This document shows, piece after piece, positions 24,545 through 32,192 of a DNA stretch of 64,000 nucleotides. Origin of the DNA: JACCTI01 sp051005695 (GTDB lineage: Bacteria; Verrucomicrobiota; Verrucomicrobiia; Chthoniobacterales; UBA10450); the NCBI GenBank assembly GCA_051005695.1, contig JBPCJC010000071.1, positions 1-64,000 on the forward strand, written 5' to 3'. The notes under the pieces are model-generated. The model saw only the letters and a program-made list of their open reading frames with translations. It made no database searches and had not been told where the DNA came from. The position numbers and the translations under genes are program-made. The stretch's first letter is position 1, and each line of letters opens with the position of its first letter.

Positions 24545-25666
24545 TCAGCGTTGCTGATAAATCGAAACCGACGTGACCACGTCGACGGCGCGCTGCAGCA
24601 CCGGATCGCGCGGGAGCGGTCGCTCGGAATTGCGCCCGCGGCGCTGGCTCGCTTCCATCGCTTCGATCTCCGGGTTTCGTCCGGAGAGGAGCGCGGCTTC
24701 GTTCAAATGCGGCCGTTCGTTTTCGAAAACGAATGGACCCATTCCTCTCTGCAAACTTTCCTGGAAAATCAGCCGCTTATCGTCCGGCGACATTTCCACC
24801 GGGATGTCCGGTTTGATTCCGCCGGGAAATAATTGTTTGGCCTCCGGCAGAACGGCTTCCGCCACCGCCACCCGCAAGGTCCGTCCACCATTCAGCGGCA
24901 GATCGGAATATTCGACCGCGCGACCGGCGCTCGGTTCGCCGATGACCAGCGCCTTGGTGTAAAAACGCAGGACCCCGGCGATCGCTTCGGCGGGCCCAGC
25001 GGTTTCGCGATCCGAGAGCACGATGAGCAAACCGTGATACGCCGGATCAGCCTCCGAAAGAAAAGTGCGTTCCTGTTTGGCCGTGGGTTTGCGCAAGGTG
25101 AAAAGCAATTTTCCTTTCGCGACAAAACGCTTCGCGAAATCGGCCGCGACCGCGAAATCATTCGTCGCCGGGCTGTCGCGGAGATCGACCACGATGGCGT
25201 CCACTTTCTTGGAGGTGAAAGTTTGCAGGCTCGTGTCCATCGATTTCAAGTTGGGTGCAGTCAGCGCGCCCAGCCGCAGGTAGCCGACATGGCCATCGAG
25301 GAGTTCGCCGTAAAACGGGCAGGCCGGTGCAGGGGAATCATTAGTGTGCTCGGGCATGATGATGACGCCCGTGCCGAGCCGCTGGAGAATCCCGGAAAGC
25401 AACGCGCGATTGAGATCGGTCTCATTGAGCGCATCGGGATTAATGTAGTTGCTCTTGAGAATTTGGATCGCCTGCTGGAGATCGTTCGAGTTCATCGAAT
25501 TCACGATCGCTTTTTCGCTCGGCGTCGGCGAAGGCGTGGCGGACGGAGTCGACAAGGCGGGCGCGGGGGAAGCGGTGGCGGCGCGCGCAGAAGGTTGCGC
25601 GCAAAAGACCGCGGGAATTCCGAGAAGAAGAAGCGCGCTGACGATGGAAAAAGCGGACCGCATCAA
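24545..25666 (-). CDS. exported S41 (C-terminal processing peptidase)-like protein, catalytic residues missing
   Basis: A signal peptide (FSIVSALLLLGIPAVFCA) is followed by a Pro/Ser/Ala linker and then an S41 peptidase fold without a clear PDZ domain (GHVGYLRLGAL, VDAIVVDLRDSP, LLIVLSDRETAGPAEAIAG, LVIGEPSAGRAVEY). In active CtpA/Prc proteins the nucleophile lies in T-A-S-A-S-E and the general base Lys in G-K-G; here these read TAGPAE and AGRAV. The protein therefore probably keeps the fold but not the protease activity. The start overlaps the purD stop by 4 bases. It may act as a scaffold or binding protein in the periplasm. Confidence 0.75.
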   Translation of the reverse strand: MMRSAFSIVSALLLLGIPAVFCAQPSARAATASPAPALSTPSATPSPTPSEKAIVNSMNSNDLQQAIQILKSNYINPDALNETDLNRALLSGILQRLGTGVIIMPEHTNDSPAPACPFYGELLDGHVGYLRLGALTAPNLKSMDTSLQTFTSKKVDAIVVDLRDSPATNDFAVAADFAKRFVAKGKLLFTLRKPTAKQERTFLSEADPAYHGLLIVLSDRETAGPAEAIAGVLRFYTKALVIGEPSAGRAVEYSDLPLNGGRTLRVAVAEAVLPEAKQLFPGGIKPDIPVEMSPDDKRLIFQESLQRGMGPFVFENERPHLNEAALLSGRNPEIEAMEASQRRGRNSERPLPRDPVLQRAVDVVTSVSIYQQR

Positions 25667-26949
25667 TGGCCTGCGACCTTACCCGCAACCGCGGGAAGGG
25701 CAATATCGCGGCGATAATGTGCGCCCTCGAAATCAATTCTCCCCACGGCGTCGTAAGCCCGCGCGCGCGCATCGTCCACCGTCACGCCGAGCGCCGTGAC
25801 CGCGAGCACGCGCCCGCCGGAAGTGAGGACGGCACCATCTTGTGCACGTGTGCCGGCGTGAAAAACGTGCACGTCCCTGAGCGTCGCGCAGGCGTCGAGG
25901 CCGTGGATGGTTTTGCCGACATCGTATGGTCCCGGGTAACCGCCCGAAGCCATCACCACCGTCACCGCCGGGCGCGGATCCCATTCCAGATTCGCATTCT
26001 CGACCGTGCCATCGAGGGTCGCTTCGAGCAGATCGAGCAGGTCCGATTTCATCCGCGGCAGGATGACCTGCGTTTCCGGATCGCCGAAGCGGCAATTGAA
26101 CTCGAGCACGCGCGGCCCCTCCGCCGTCAGCATTATTCCCGGAAAAAGCAGCCCGCGAAAATCGATTTCCTCCTTCACCAGTCCGCTGAAAAGAGGCCGC
26201 AAAATTTCGCGCTCAATGCGCGCTTCCGTCTCCGGGCTCCAGGCTTCCGACGGACTGACCGCTCCCATCCCGCCGGTGTTCGGGCCGGAGTCGCCGTCGT
26301 AAGCTCGCTTGTGATCGCGCGCCGTCGCCAGCAGGCGGTAACCATTGCCGTCGAGCAGCGCGTGCAACGAGCACTCGGTTCCATGCAAAAATTCCTCCAC
26401 GATCACGCGCCGCCCCGCTTCCCCGTAGTGGCCTTCTTCCATCATCCCGCGGATCGCAGCGCAGGCCGCGTTTTGATCCGGAGCAATGACGACGCCTTTG
26501 CCGAGCGCGAGTCCATCGGCCTTGATCACCACCGGACAGCAGACTTGCTTGCAAAACGACATCGCTTCCTCGCTGTTTTCGAAAGTGCCCGCGCGCGCCG
26601 TCGGCACCTTCGAGCGCCGCATTAATTCCTTCGCGAAAATTTTCGAAGACTCCAGACGCGCCGCGGATTTTGTTGGACCGAAAATTCGCAGCCCCTCGAT
26701 CATGAAAAGATCAACCACGCCTTCGGCCAGCGCATCGTCCGGACCGATGACCGTCAGGTCGATCCGGTTCGCGCTCGCGAAACGGCAAAGCGCGTGCACG
26801 TCGTTCGCATTTGCGGGCACGTTCTCGCCCAGCTGCGCCGTCCCGGCGTTTCCCGGCGCACAAAAAATTTCGTCGACCCGTGGGGATTGTTTGAGCTTCC
26901 ACGTCAGGGCGTGTTCACGCCCGCCGCTGCCGACGATCAAAATTTTCAC
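25663..26949 (-). CDS. purD: phosphoribosylamine-glycine ligase (GAR synthetase)
   Basis: PurD makes glycinamide ribonucleotide, step two of purine synthesis, in the cytosol. It has 428 residues with the expected ATP-grasp motifs: the N-terminal VGSGGREHAL, the GPTKSAARLESSK block, KADGLALGKGVVIA, the catalytic DGDSGPNTGGMGAVSP and EFNCRFGDPETQ. The gene is upstream of the S41-like gene with a 4-base overlap, so the two are translated together. The 159-base spacer to the divergent HxlR gene presumably holds both promoters. Confidence 0.97.
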   Translation of the reverse strand: MKILIVGSGGREHALTWKLKQSPRVDEIFCAPGNAGTAQLGENVPANANDVHALCRFASANRIDLTVIGPDDALAEGVVDLFMIEGLRIFGPTKSAARLESSKIFAKELMRRSKVPTARAGTFENSEEAMSFCKQVCCPVVIKADGLALGKGVVIAPDQNAACAAIRGMMEEGHYGEAGRRVIVEEFLHGTECSLHALLDGNGYRLLATARDHKRAYDGDSGPNTGGMGAVSPSEAWSPETEARIEREILRPLFSGLVKEEIDFRGLLFPGIMLTAEGPRVLEFNCRFGDPETQVILPRMKSDLLDLLEATLDGTVENANLEWDPRPAVTVVMASGGYPGPYDVGKTIHGLDACATLRDVHVFHAGTRAQDGAVLTSGGRVLAVTALGVTVDDARARAYDAVGRIDFEGAHYRRDIALPAVAGKVAGH

Positions 26950-27108
26950 AAAGGATTTGAACCTGCGGCTGCGAGTCTGTTCCGCCCGACGAGGGAAGGC
27001 AAGTTCACCGTTCGTTTGAACAGAGACTGCCCCCTTCCGCTGCTTTAGCGATCGCGTTTCTGGTTGCCTGCCCGCTTGCTCGCGCCCGCAATTGTCCTAG
27101 AGAAGTTA

Positions 27109-27486
27109 ATGGCGAAACGCAGCCCGGTTTACTCCGTCCTCAGTCCCGGCTGTCCTTCGCGGGTGGTGCTCGAGCGAATCGCGGACAAGTGGACCGCGCT
27201 CATCATCCAGGTGCTCGCGCGCGGCACCTTGCGTTATTCCGCCTTGCAGCGCGAGATCGGCGACATCTCGCAAAAAATGCTCACGCAAACGTTGCGTAGT
27301 CTCGAGCGCGATGGACTCGTTAGGCGCAAAGTCCATCCGGTGGCGGCGCCGAAGGTAGAATATAGTCTCACACCGCTGGGCCGAAGCTTGATCGATCCGC
27401 TCCAGGGTCTTTGCCGTTGGACCGAAAAACATCTCGCGGAAATGGAAGCGCACCGGCAGGCGGCGGGAGACAAAAACGGCGCGTGA
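27109..27486 (+). CDS. HxlR-family winged-helix transcriptional regulator
   Basis: This is a 125-residue regulator with the HxlR signature: CPSRVVLERIADKWTALII, then LRYSALQREIGDISQKMLTQ, LRSLERDGLVRRKV and a wing ending VEYSLTPLG. The ATG at 27109 is preceded by AGAGAAG and is preferred over earlier in-frame starts. HxlR proteins often sense redox or electrophiles; the single N-terminal Cys here (CPSR) sits in the usual place for sensing. It overlaps the next gene by 4 bases, so it probably controls its own operon with the unknown gene and the DNA ligase. Confidence 0.9.
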   Translation: MAKRSPVYSVLSPGCPSRVVLERIADKWTALIIQVLARGTLRYSALQREIGDISQKMLTQTLRSLERDGLVRRKVHPVAAPKVEYSLTPLGRSLIDPLQGLCRWTEKHLAEMEAHRQAAGDKNGA

Positions 27487-28094
27487 GCGGGCGCGTCTTC
27501 CTCTTGTCGCCGGCGTATGCAGGCGGTCGGCGTGCGCAAATAATCCTGAACGAGCGCGCGCAATTCGCGCTCGCGCAACGTTTACGAAGCGCGCAACCGC
27601 CGAGCCTCGGCGAAGTCTTCACCTTCCTCAGCGGACTTTATTTTCGCGGAAAACTTGCTTACGCCCACGCCTTCGCCGCGCCCGCGAGTGTGCTTGTGAT
27701 TACGCCGAATCGCGGGCTGCTGCCGGCAGACCTGGCCATCGGGCGGGCCGAGCTGCGGGCCTTCGCGAAAGTCGATATTCACGAAGACGATCCGCGTTAT
27801 CGGAAACCGCTGGAGCGCGATGCGCGCAAACTCGCGAAACAGATTTCCGCGGAGACGGAAGTGGTTTTGCTTGGCAGCATCGCCACCGGGAAATACGTCG
27901 ATGTTTTGCTGCAACGCTTCGGCGACCGCCTGCTTTTCCCGAGCGATTTTGTCGGGCGCGGAGACATGAGCCGCGGCGGTTTGCTCCTGCGCTGCGCGGT
28001 TGATGGTTGCGAATTGGAATACCGGCCGGTGAACGGCGCGATGCGCAAAGGCAAACGGCCACCGAAGCTCGAGCCGCGAAGATATACGAAGTGA
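27483..28094 (+). CDS. conserved-looking protein of unknown function, upstream of DNA ligase
   Basis: The GTG at 27483 overlaps the regulator stop (GTGA) and starts a 203-residue soluble protein beginning SGRVFLLSPAYAGGRRAQ. Another marked segment is YAHAFAAPASVLVITPNRGLL, then KQISAETEVVLLGSIATGKY with a Rossmann-like feel, and a basic C-terminus (KGKRPPKLEPRR). No family could be named. It sits between an HxlR regulator and an ATP-dependent ligase with 4-base overlaps on both sides, which points to a role with DNA repair. Confidence 0.7.
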   Translation: MSGRVFLLSPAYAGGRRAQIILNERAQFALAQRLRSAQPPSLGEVFTFLSGLYFRGKLAYAHAFAAPASVLVITPNRGLLPADLAIGRAELRAFAKVDIHEDDPRYRKPLERDARKLAKQISAETEVVLLGSIATGKYVDVLLQRFGDRLLFPSDFVGRGDMSRGGLLLRCAVDGCELEYRPVNGAMRKGKRPPKLEPRRYTK

Positions 28095-29122
28095 AATCGC
28101 CGTCGCTCAAGCCGCCGCTCGCACCGATGGAAGCGCGCTCGGTCGAGGAAATTCCCGAAGGCGCGGATTGGCAATACGAACCGAAATGGGACGGCTTCCG
28201 CTGCCTCGCTTTTCGTGACGGCGCGGCAATTTATTTGCAATCAAAAGCTGGCAAACCTTTGGCGCGTTATTTTCCGGATGTGGTCGAAGCGCTCGCCGAG
28301 GTGCGCGCGTCGCGCTTCGTTCTCGATGGCGAACTGGTCATTCCGGTGCGGGGCCGGTTGTCTTTCGATGAGCTGCAAATGCGCCTCCATCCCGCGGCCA
28401 GCCGGGTGCAGAAACTGGCCACGGCGCACCCTGCGCTCTTCGTCTTTTTTGACTTGTTAGGCAACGAGGCCGGCGAAAGTCTGCTCGGTCTGCCGTTGCG
28501 CGATCGGCGCGCGGCTCTGGAAAAATTTGTCGCGAAAAATCTCCCGGCGAAAAGTGCGCTCCGGCTTTCGCCCGCGACCACCAGCCTAACGAAAGCAAAA
28601 AAATGGTTCGCGAAAGTCGGCGGCGATCTCGACGGGGTGATGGCAAAACAAATCGACGCGCCCTACGCCTCCGGGGAGCGCACCGCGATGGTGAAAGTGA
28701 AACAAATTCGCACCGTCGATTGTGTCGTCGGTGGTTTTCGCTACGCCAGCGGCAAACGCGTTCTTGGTTCGTTGTTGCTCGGCTTGTATAACGACGCCGA
28801 CCTGCTCGATCACGTCGGTTTCACCTCTGCGTTCAAGGCCAGTGAGCGTGCGGCGTTGACTAAAAAATTCGAGGCGATCAGGAAGGCACCTGGTTTTACC
28901 GGCGATGCTCCTGGCGGTCCGAGCCGCTGGAGCACGGAGCGAAGCGGCGAATGGGAACCGGTCGATCCCAAGATTGTCATCGAGGTGACCTACGATCATT
29001 TTACCGGCGGCAGATTTCGTCACGGCACGAGCATCGTGCGCTGGCGCAGTGACAAGGCGCCGCGGCAATGCACCCTCGATCAGGTGGCGGGGCGCGAAGG
29101 AAAATCGCTCGCGCTGCTCTAG
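28091..29122 (+). CDS. ATP-dependent DNA ligase (LigC/LigD ligase-domain type)
   Basis: The adenylation motif EPKWDGFR carries the nucleotide-binding Lys (KWDG), with later motifs DGELVI, FVFFDLL, LDGVMAKQ and MVKVKQIRTVDC. The OB-fold region follows. At about 343 residues it is the length of stand-alone LigC proteins and lacks the nuclease and polymerase domains of full LigD. It seals nicks using ATP, unlike the housekeeping NAD-dependent LigA. The GTG start overlaps the upstream stop by 4 bases. It ends convergent with the tonB gene. Confidence 0.93.
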   Translation: MKSPSLKPPLAPMEARSVEEIPEGADWQYEPKWDGFRCLAFRDGAAIYLQSKAGKPLARYFPDVVEALAEVRASRFVLDGELVIPVRGRLSFDELQMRLHPAASRVQKLATAHPALFVFFDLLGNEAGESLLGLPLRDRRAALEKFVAKNLPAKSALRLSPATTSLTKAKKWFAKVGGDLDGVMAKQIDAPYASGERTAMVKVKQIRTVDCVVGGFRYASGKRVLGSLLLGLYNDADLLDHVGFTSAFKASERAALTKKFEAIRKAPGFTGDAPGGPSRWSTERSGEWEPVDPKIVIEVTYDHFTGGRFRHGTSIVRWRSDKAPRQCTLDQVAGREGKSLALL

Positions 29123-29149
29123 GCGAGCGCGCAAAGGTCTGCCCGAAAA

Positions 29150-29962
29150 TTATTGGGGATTCAGCTCGAAGTTGATCTGCACTTCGTAGGCGCCATCGGC
29201 CAGGCCTTTCGGCAATGGATCGACTCGCGGCACGCGTTTGGCGACGGACGCGACTGATTCATCGACGACCACGTTGCCCGATGGCCTAACGAGAGCAAAC
29301 TCCGACACGCGTCCGTCAGGTTCGATCCGCAGCCGGACCAGGGCGGACATGGTCGCACCGGTGACGAGGACGCTTTTCGGTTGGACCCAGGCGCTGAAAA
29401 AACGGTCGTGGAGCATGTTCCCGTACCATTCGAATTCCTTCGCGACGCCGCTGCCGCCGCGGCCGCCGGATTTGCTCCCGCCGGCGGGCGAAGGCTTGCT
29501 AGTGGTTACCGTCTTCACGCTGGATTTCGCCGATGGGTGCGTTGTCTTTTTCGGTTTCTCTTTCTTCGCCGGCGTTGGTTTCACTGTGGGCTTGTTGGCT
29601 TTCGCCGGCTTCTTTTCAGGGCGCGGTTTTATAGTCGGACTTGGCGTGGAAGCGACGCTGGGCACAGGCGTCGGACGTGGAACTGCCGTCGCACTTTCGG
29701 CGGGCGGCGGCGGCGTTTGTTCGCGCGGCGGATCTTCTTCCTTTACCGGCGGGGCCGGGGTCGGATCAGGCAGCTCGGGCAAGGTGGCCGCGGCCAGCGA
29801 AGGGACATTGCTCGGCGCGATCGCGTTCTGGTTCATCCAGAGAACGGTGGTCGCGAGCGGCTTTTGTTTGTGCCCGCTCGATTTCACGAGCGCGATCAGG
29901 AGGACCAGATGAAGTGCGCCGATGACGACCGCGTGGCGCCAGAAGCTGCGATTGCGCGGCAT
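29150..29962 (-). CDS. TonB/TolA-type energy transducer
   Basis: A single N-terminal membrane anchor (HAVVIGALHLVLLIALV) is followed by a long Pro- and Lys-rich periplasmic linker (residues about 65-170) and a TonB-type C-terminal domain (LVRLRIEPDGRVSEFALV, then VQINFELNP). Together with the ExbD and ExbB genes just upstream (6-base and overlapping spacings) it forms a proton-motive-force transducing complex that powers outer-membrane transport. TolA is the alternative name. The linker has the low complexity usual in this family. Confidence 0.88.
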   Translation of the reverse strand: MPRNRSFWRHAVVIGALHLVLLIALVKSSGHKQKPLATTVLWMNQNAIAPSNVPSLAAATLPELPDPTPAPPVKEEDPPREQTPPPPAESATAVPRPTPVPSVASTPSPTIKPRPEKKPAKANKPTVKPTPAKKEKPKKTTHPSAKSSVKTVTTSKPSPAGGSKSGGRGGSGVAKEFEWYGNMLHDRFFSAWVQPKSVLVTGATMSALVRLRIEPDGRVSEFALVRPSGNVVVDESVASVAKRVPRVDPLPKGLADGAYEVQINFELNPQ

Positions 29963-29968
29963 CGATTT

Positions 29969-30385
29969 CTACGGCGATTCCGCGCGGGTCGCGATCCCCA
30001 CCCGGTTGATTTGCGCGCGCTGCATCAGATCCATCAGGCTGATCAATTTTTGCACCGGCAACTCGCGGTCCGGGCGGATGACGACTGCGACTTCGGGATT
30101 GGTCGCCTTAAGTCTCGTTAGGCGATCGGACAAGGTGGCGGCGTCGACCGGTTCGTTGTTGAAACTAAGAGCTTCGTTGCGATCGATCGAAACCGTCTGC
30201 ACCTGCGAGGGATCGACCGGTGCGTTGGCCGCGCCGCTGGCAGGGATGGCGAGGTTGACGCTGTTCTCGAGGAGCGGCGTGGTGATGATGAAAATGATCA
30301 GCAACACGAATGCGAGATCGAGCAGCGGCGTGATGTTAATCTCCGAGAGAGTGCTCAGGTTGCTGCGCTGCGAGTAACGTTTCAT
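29969..30385 (-). CDS. exbD: ExbD/TolR-type biopolymer transport protein
   Basis: One membrane segment near the N-terminus, INITPLLDLAFVLLIIFII, carries the proton-conducting Asp (LLDL) characteristic of ExbD/TolR, followed by a periplasmic domain ending with a helix that binds peptidoglycan in TolR. The 138-residue length is typical. It overlaps the ExbB gene by 4 bases and precedes the TonB-like gene, so the three form one operon. TolR is the alternative. Confidence 0.92.
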   Translation of the reverse strand: MKRYSQRSNLSTLSEINITPLLDLAFVLLIIFIITTPLLENSVNLAIPASGAANAPVDPSQVQTVSIDRNEALSFNNEPVDAATLSDRLTRLKATNPEVAVVIRPDRELPVQKLISLMDLMQRAQINRVGIATRAESP

Positions 30386-31128
30386 TGCCGATACTCCGTT
30401 TCGCGCGGGCCATGATCGACGTATTTGTGTTCGAACTCGGAGGCGAGCTCGGCTGCGAAATTATCCATCTCGACGATGAAACTGCGGATGCTAGTGACGA
30501 GAAAATTGTAACCAAACATCGCCGGGATGGCGACGCAGAGTGACATCACCGTGGTGATGAGCGCGCCCGAAACGCCCGGCGCCATGGTCGCGAGATTGGG
30601 CGAGCCGGCGACGGCGACGTCAGTGAAAGTGTCCATCACGCCCCAGACGGTGCCGAGCAATCCGAGAAAGGGCGAACCGCTGACCGCAGTCGCGAGCAGG
30701 ATCATTTGCGATTCCAATTCGAGCGCGGTCTCGCCGACGGCGCGTTCCATCGCCGCCTGGACGGCCCCCATTTGGGCCGGGGAAATTTTCTCCGCGGTTT
30801 CCAGGCGCGCGCGAAAAGTTTCATCAACTTCCGCTGAGCCTAACAAGTGGAAGGTCATCTCTTCGCAGCCAGCGCGATAGACATTGAAGAGCGGCGAACC
30901 CGGAAAGCGCGCGTGACTTTGGAATAGCCGCAACGGTTGCCGGTCCTGCCGGAAGGCGGCGCGGAAAAGCGCAGTCTGTTTTCTGGCGAACCGGATGACG
31001 CGCATCTTCGTGATCATGACCGACCAACTGAAGATCGAGCAGATCAGGAGGACACTGAGGACGAGCTTGCCGGCGATGGTCGCGTGCTCGAACGCGAAGA
31101 GCAGACCGCCGGCGGCGAGGATTTCCAC
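30382..31128 (-). CDS. exbB: ExbB/TolQ-type proton channel protein
   Basis: This is a 248-residue MotA/TolQ/ExbB protein with three membrane segments: an N-terminal one (KLVLSVLLICSIFSWSVMI), then SPFLGLLGTVWGVMDTF and ALITTVMSLCVAIPAMF. The Gly/Thr pattern in the last two is diagnostic. With ExbD it forms the stator that feeds proton flow to TonB. First gene of the exbB-exbD-tonB operon on the minus strand. Confidence 0.93.
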   Translation of the reverse strand: MEILAAGGLLFAFEHATIAGKLVLSVLLICSIFSWSVMITKMRVIRFARKQTALFRAAFRQDRQPLRLFQSHARFPGSPLFNVYRAGCEEMTFHLLGSAEVDETFRARLETAEKISPAQMGAVQAAMERAVGETALELESQMILLATAVSGSPFLGLLGTVWGVMDTFTDVAVAGSPNLATMAPGVSGALITTVMSLCVAIPAMFGYNFLVTSIRSFIVEMDNFAAELASEFEHKYVDHGPRETEYRQ

Positions 31129-31184
31129 ACCTCAACAGTTAGCGGGACTTCGCGGAGAACGAAAGAAGGAGATCGCTTTCCGAA

Positions 31185-32135
31185 TTAATCCCAGTCCAGT
31201 TTCCGCGGATAGGTCGGTCGCATCTTTGCGTAAATGATGAACCCGATTCCGAGCGCGATCAGGAAAAAGGAAAAAAATTGTCCGCGGGTGAAGACGCCGA
31301 TCATGGTTGCGTCCGGTTCCCGGAAATATTCCACGATGATCCGAAAGATCGCGTAACAGCACATGAAGACGCCGGTGATGAACCCATTCGGTGTGCGCAT
31401 GCGCGTGCGCACGAACCAGAGAATCGCGAAAAGCGCCACGCCTTCGAGAAGCGCTTCGTAAAATTGCGAGGGATGCCGCGGCGTCAGGACGGTACGCAAA
31501 ACCGGCTCGACTTTTGGGTTCACCGAAAGAGCGCGCAAGACCGCTTCCGGCGTGGTCAGCAACGGATCGAATTGCTGGCAAAGCGCGACCGCCCGCTCGG
31601 CGATCGCGGAGTTTTCCGGCTCGAGAATTTCCTTCGGAAATTGCATCGCCCAGGAAACGTGGGTGGCGCGTCCGTAGAGCTCGCCGTTAATGAAGTTCGC
31701 GCAGCGCCCGAAGAACAAACCGATCGGCGCGACCACGCAGAGATTGTCGCCAAGGTTGGTGTAGGAGATGTGGTATTTCCGCGCGTAAAAAAAAGTGAAG
31801 ATGATCAGGCCGAGCATGCCGCCGTGGCTCGACATTCCACCTTCCCAAACCCGCAGGATCGAAAGCGGGTGTTGCAACATTTGCGGTTTATAAAAGAGGA
31901 CGTAACCGAGCCGGCCGCCGATCATCACCCCGAAAAGCGCCGCCCAGGTGATGTAATCGCCGACCTGCGCGAGATGAATGTCGGCGTAACCCTTCTTCGA
32001 AAGCCAGGCGAGGAGCCCGTAACCACAGATGAACGCGAGCACGTACGCGAGCCCGTACCAGCGCGGCCCGAACGTATCGGTGATGTGAAAAATGAACGGG
32101 TCGAGATTGTGCAGGTAATACGCGAGCGCATTCAT
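31185..32135 (-). CDS. lgt: prolipoprotein diacylglyceryl transferase
   Basis: Lgt attaches diacylglycerol from phosphatidylglycerol to the lipobox Cys of prelipoproteins at the inner membrane. It has 316 residues and seven membrane segments with the signature GRCANFINGELYGR, SSHGGMLG near the active site, and PRHPSQFYEALLEG, all conserved. An insertion of about 30 residues between the signature and that last motif is somewhat long. Its neighbour upstream is the giant uvrA, read in the same direction, 57 bases apart. Confidence 0.96.
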   Translation of the reverse strand: MNALAYYLHNLDPFIFHITDTFGPRWYGLAYVLAFICGYGLLAWLSKKGYADIHLAQVGDYITWAALFGVMIGGRLGYVLFYKPQMLQHPLSILRVWEGGMSSHGGMLGLIIFTFFYARKYHISYTNLGDNLCVVAPIGLFFGRCANFINGELYGRATHVSWAMQFPKEILEPENSAIAERAVALCQQFDPLLTTPEAVLRALSVNPKVEPVLRTVLTPRHPSQFYEALLEGVALFAILWFVRTRMRTPNGFITGVFMCCYAIFRIIVEYFREPDATMIGVFTRGQFFSFFLIALGIGFIIYAKMRPTYPRKLDWD

Positions 32136-32192
32136 CAGGTGGCGTTTTATTGCAGCAAGGGACGCGCCCGTCGAGCGAGCAATACGGAGGCG

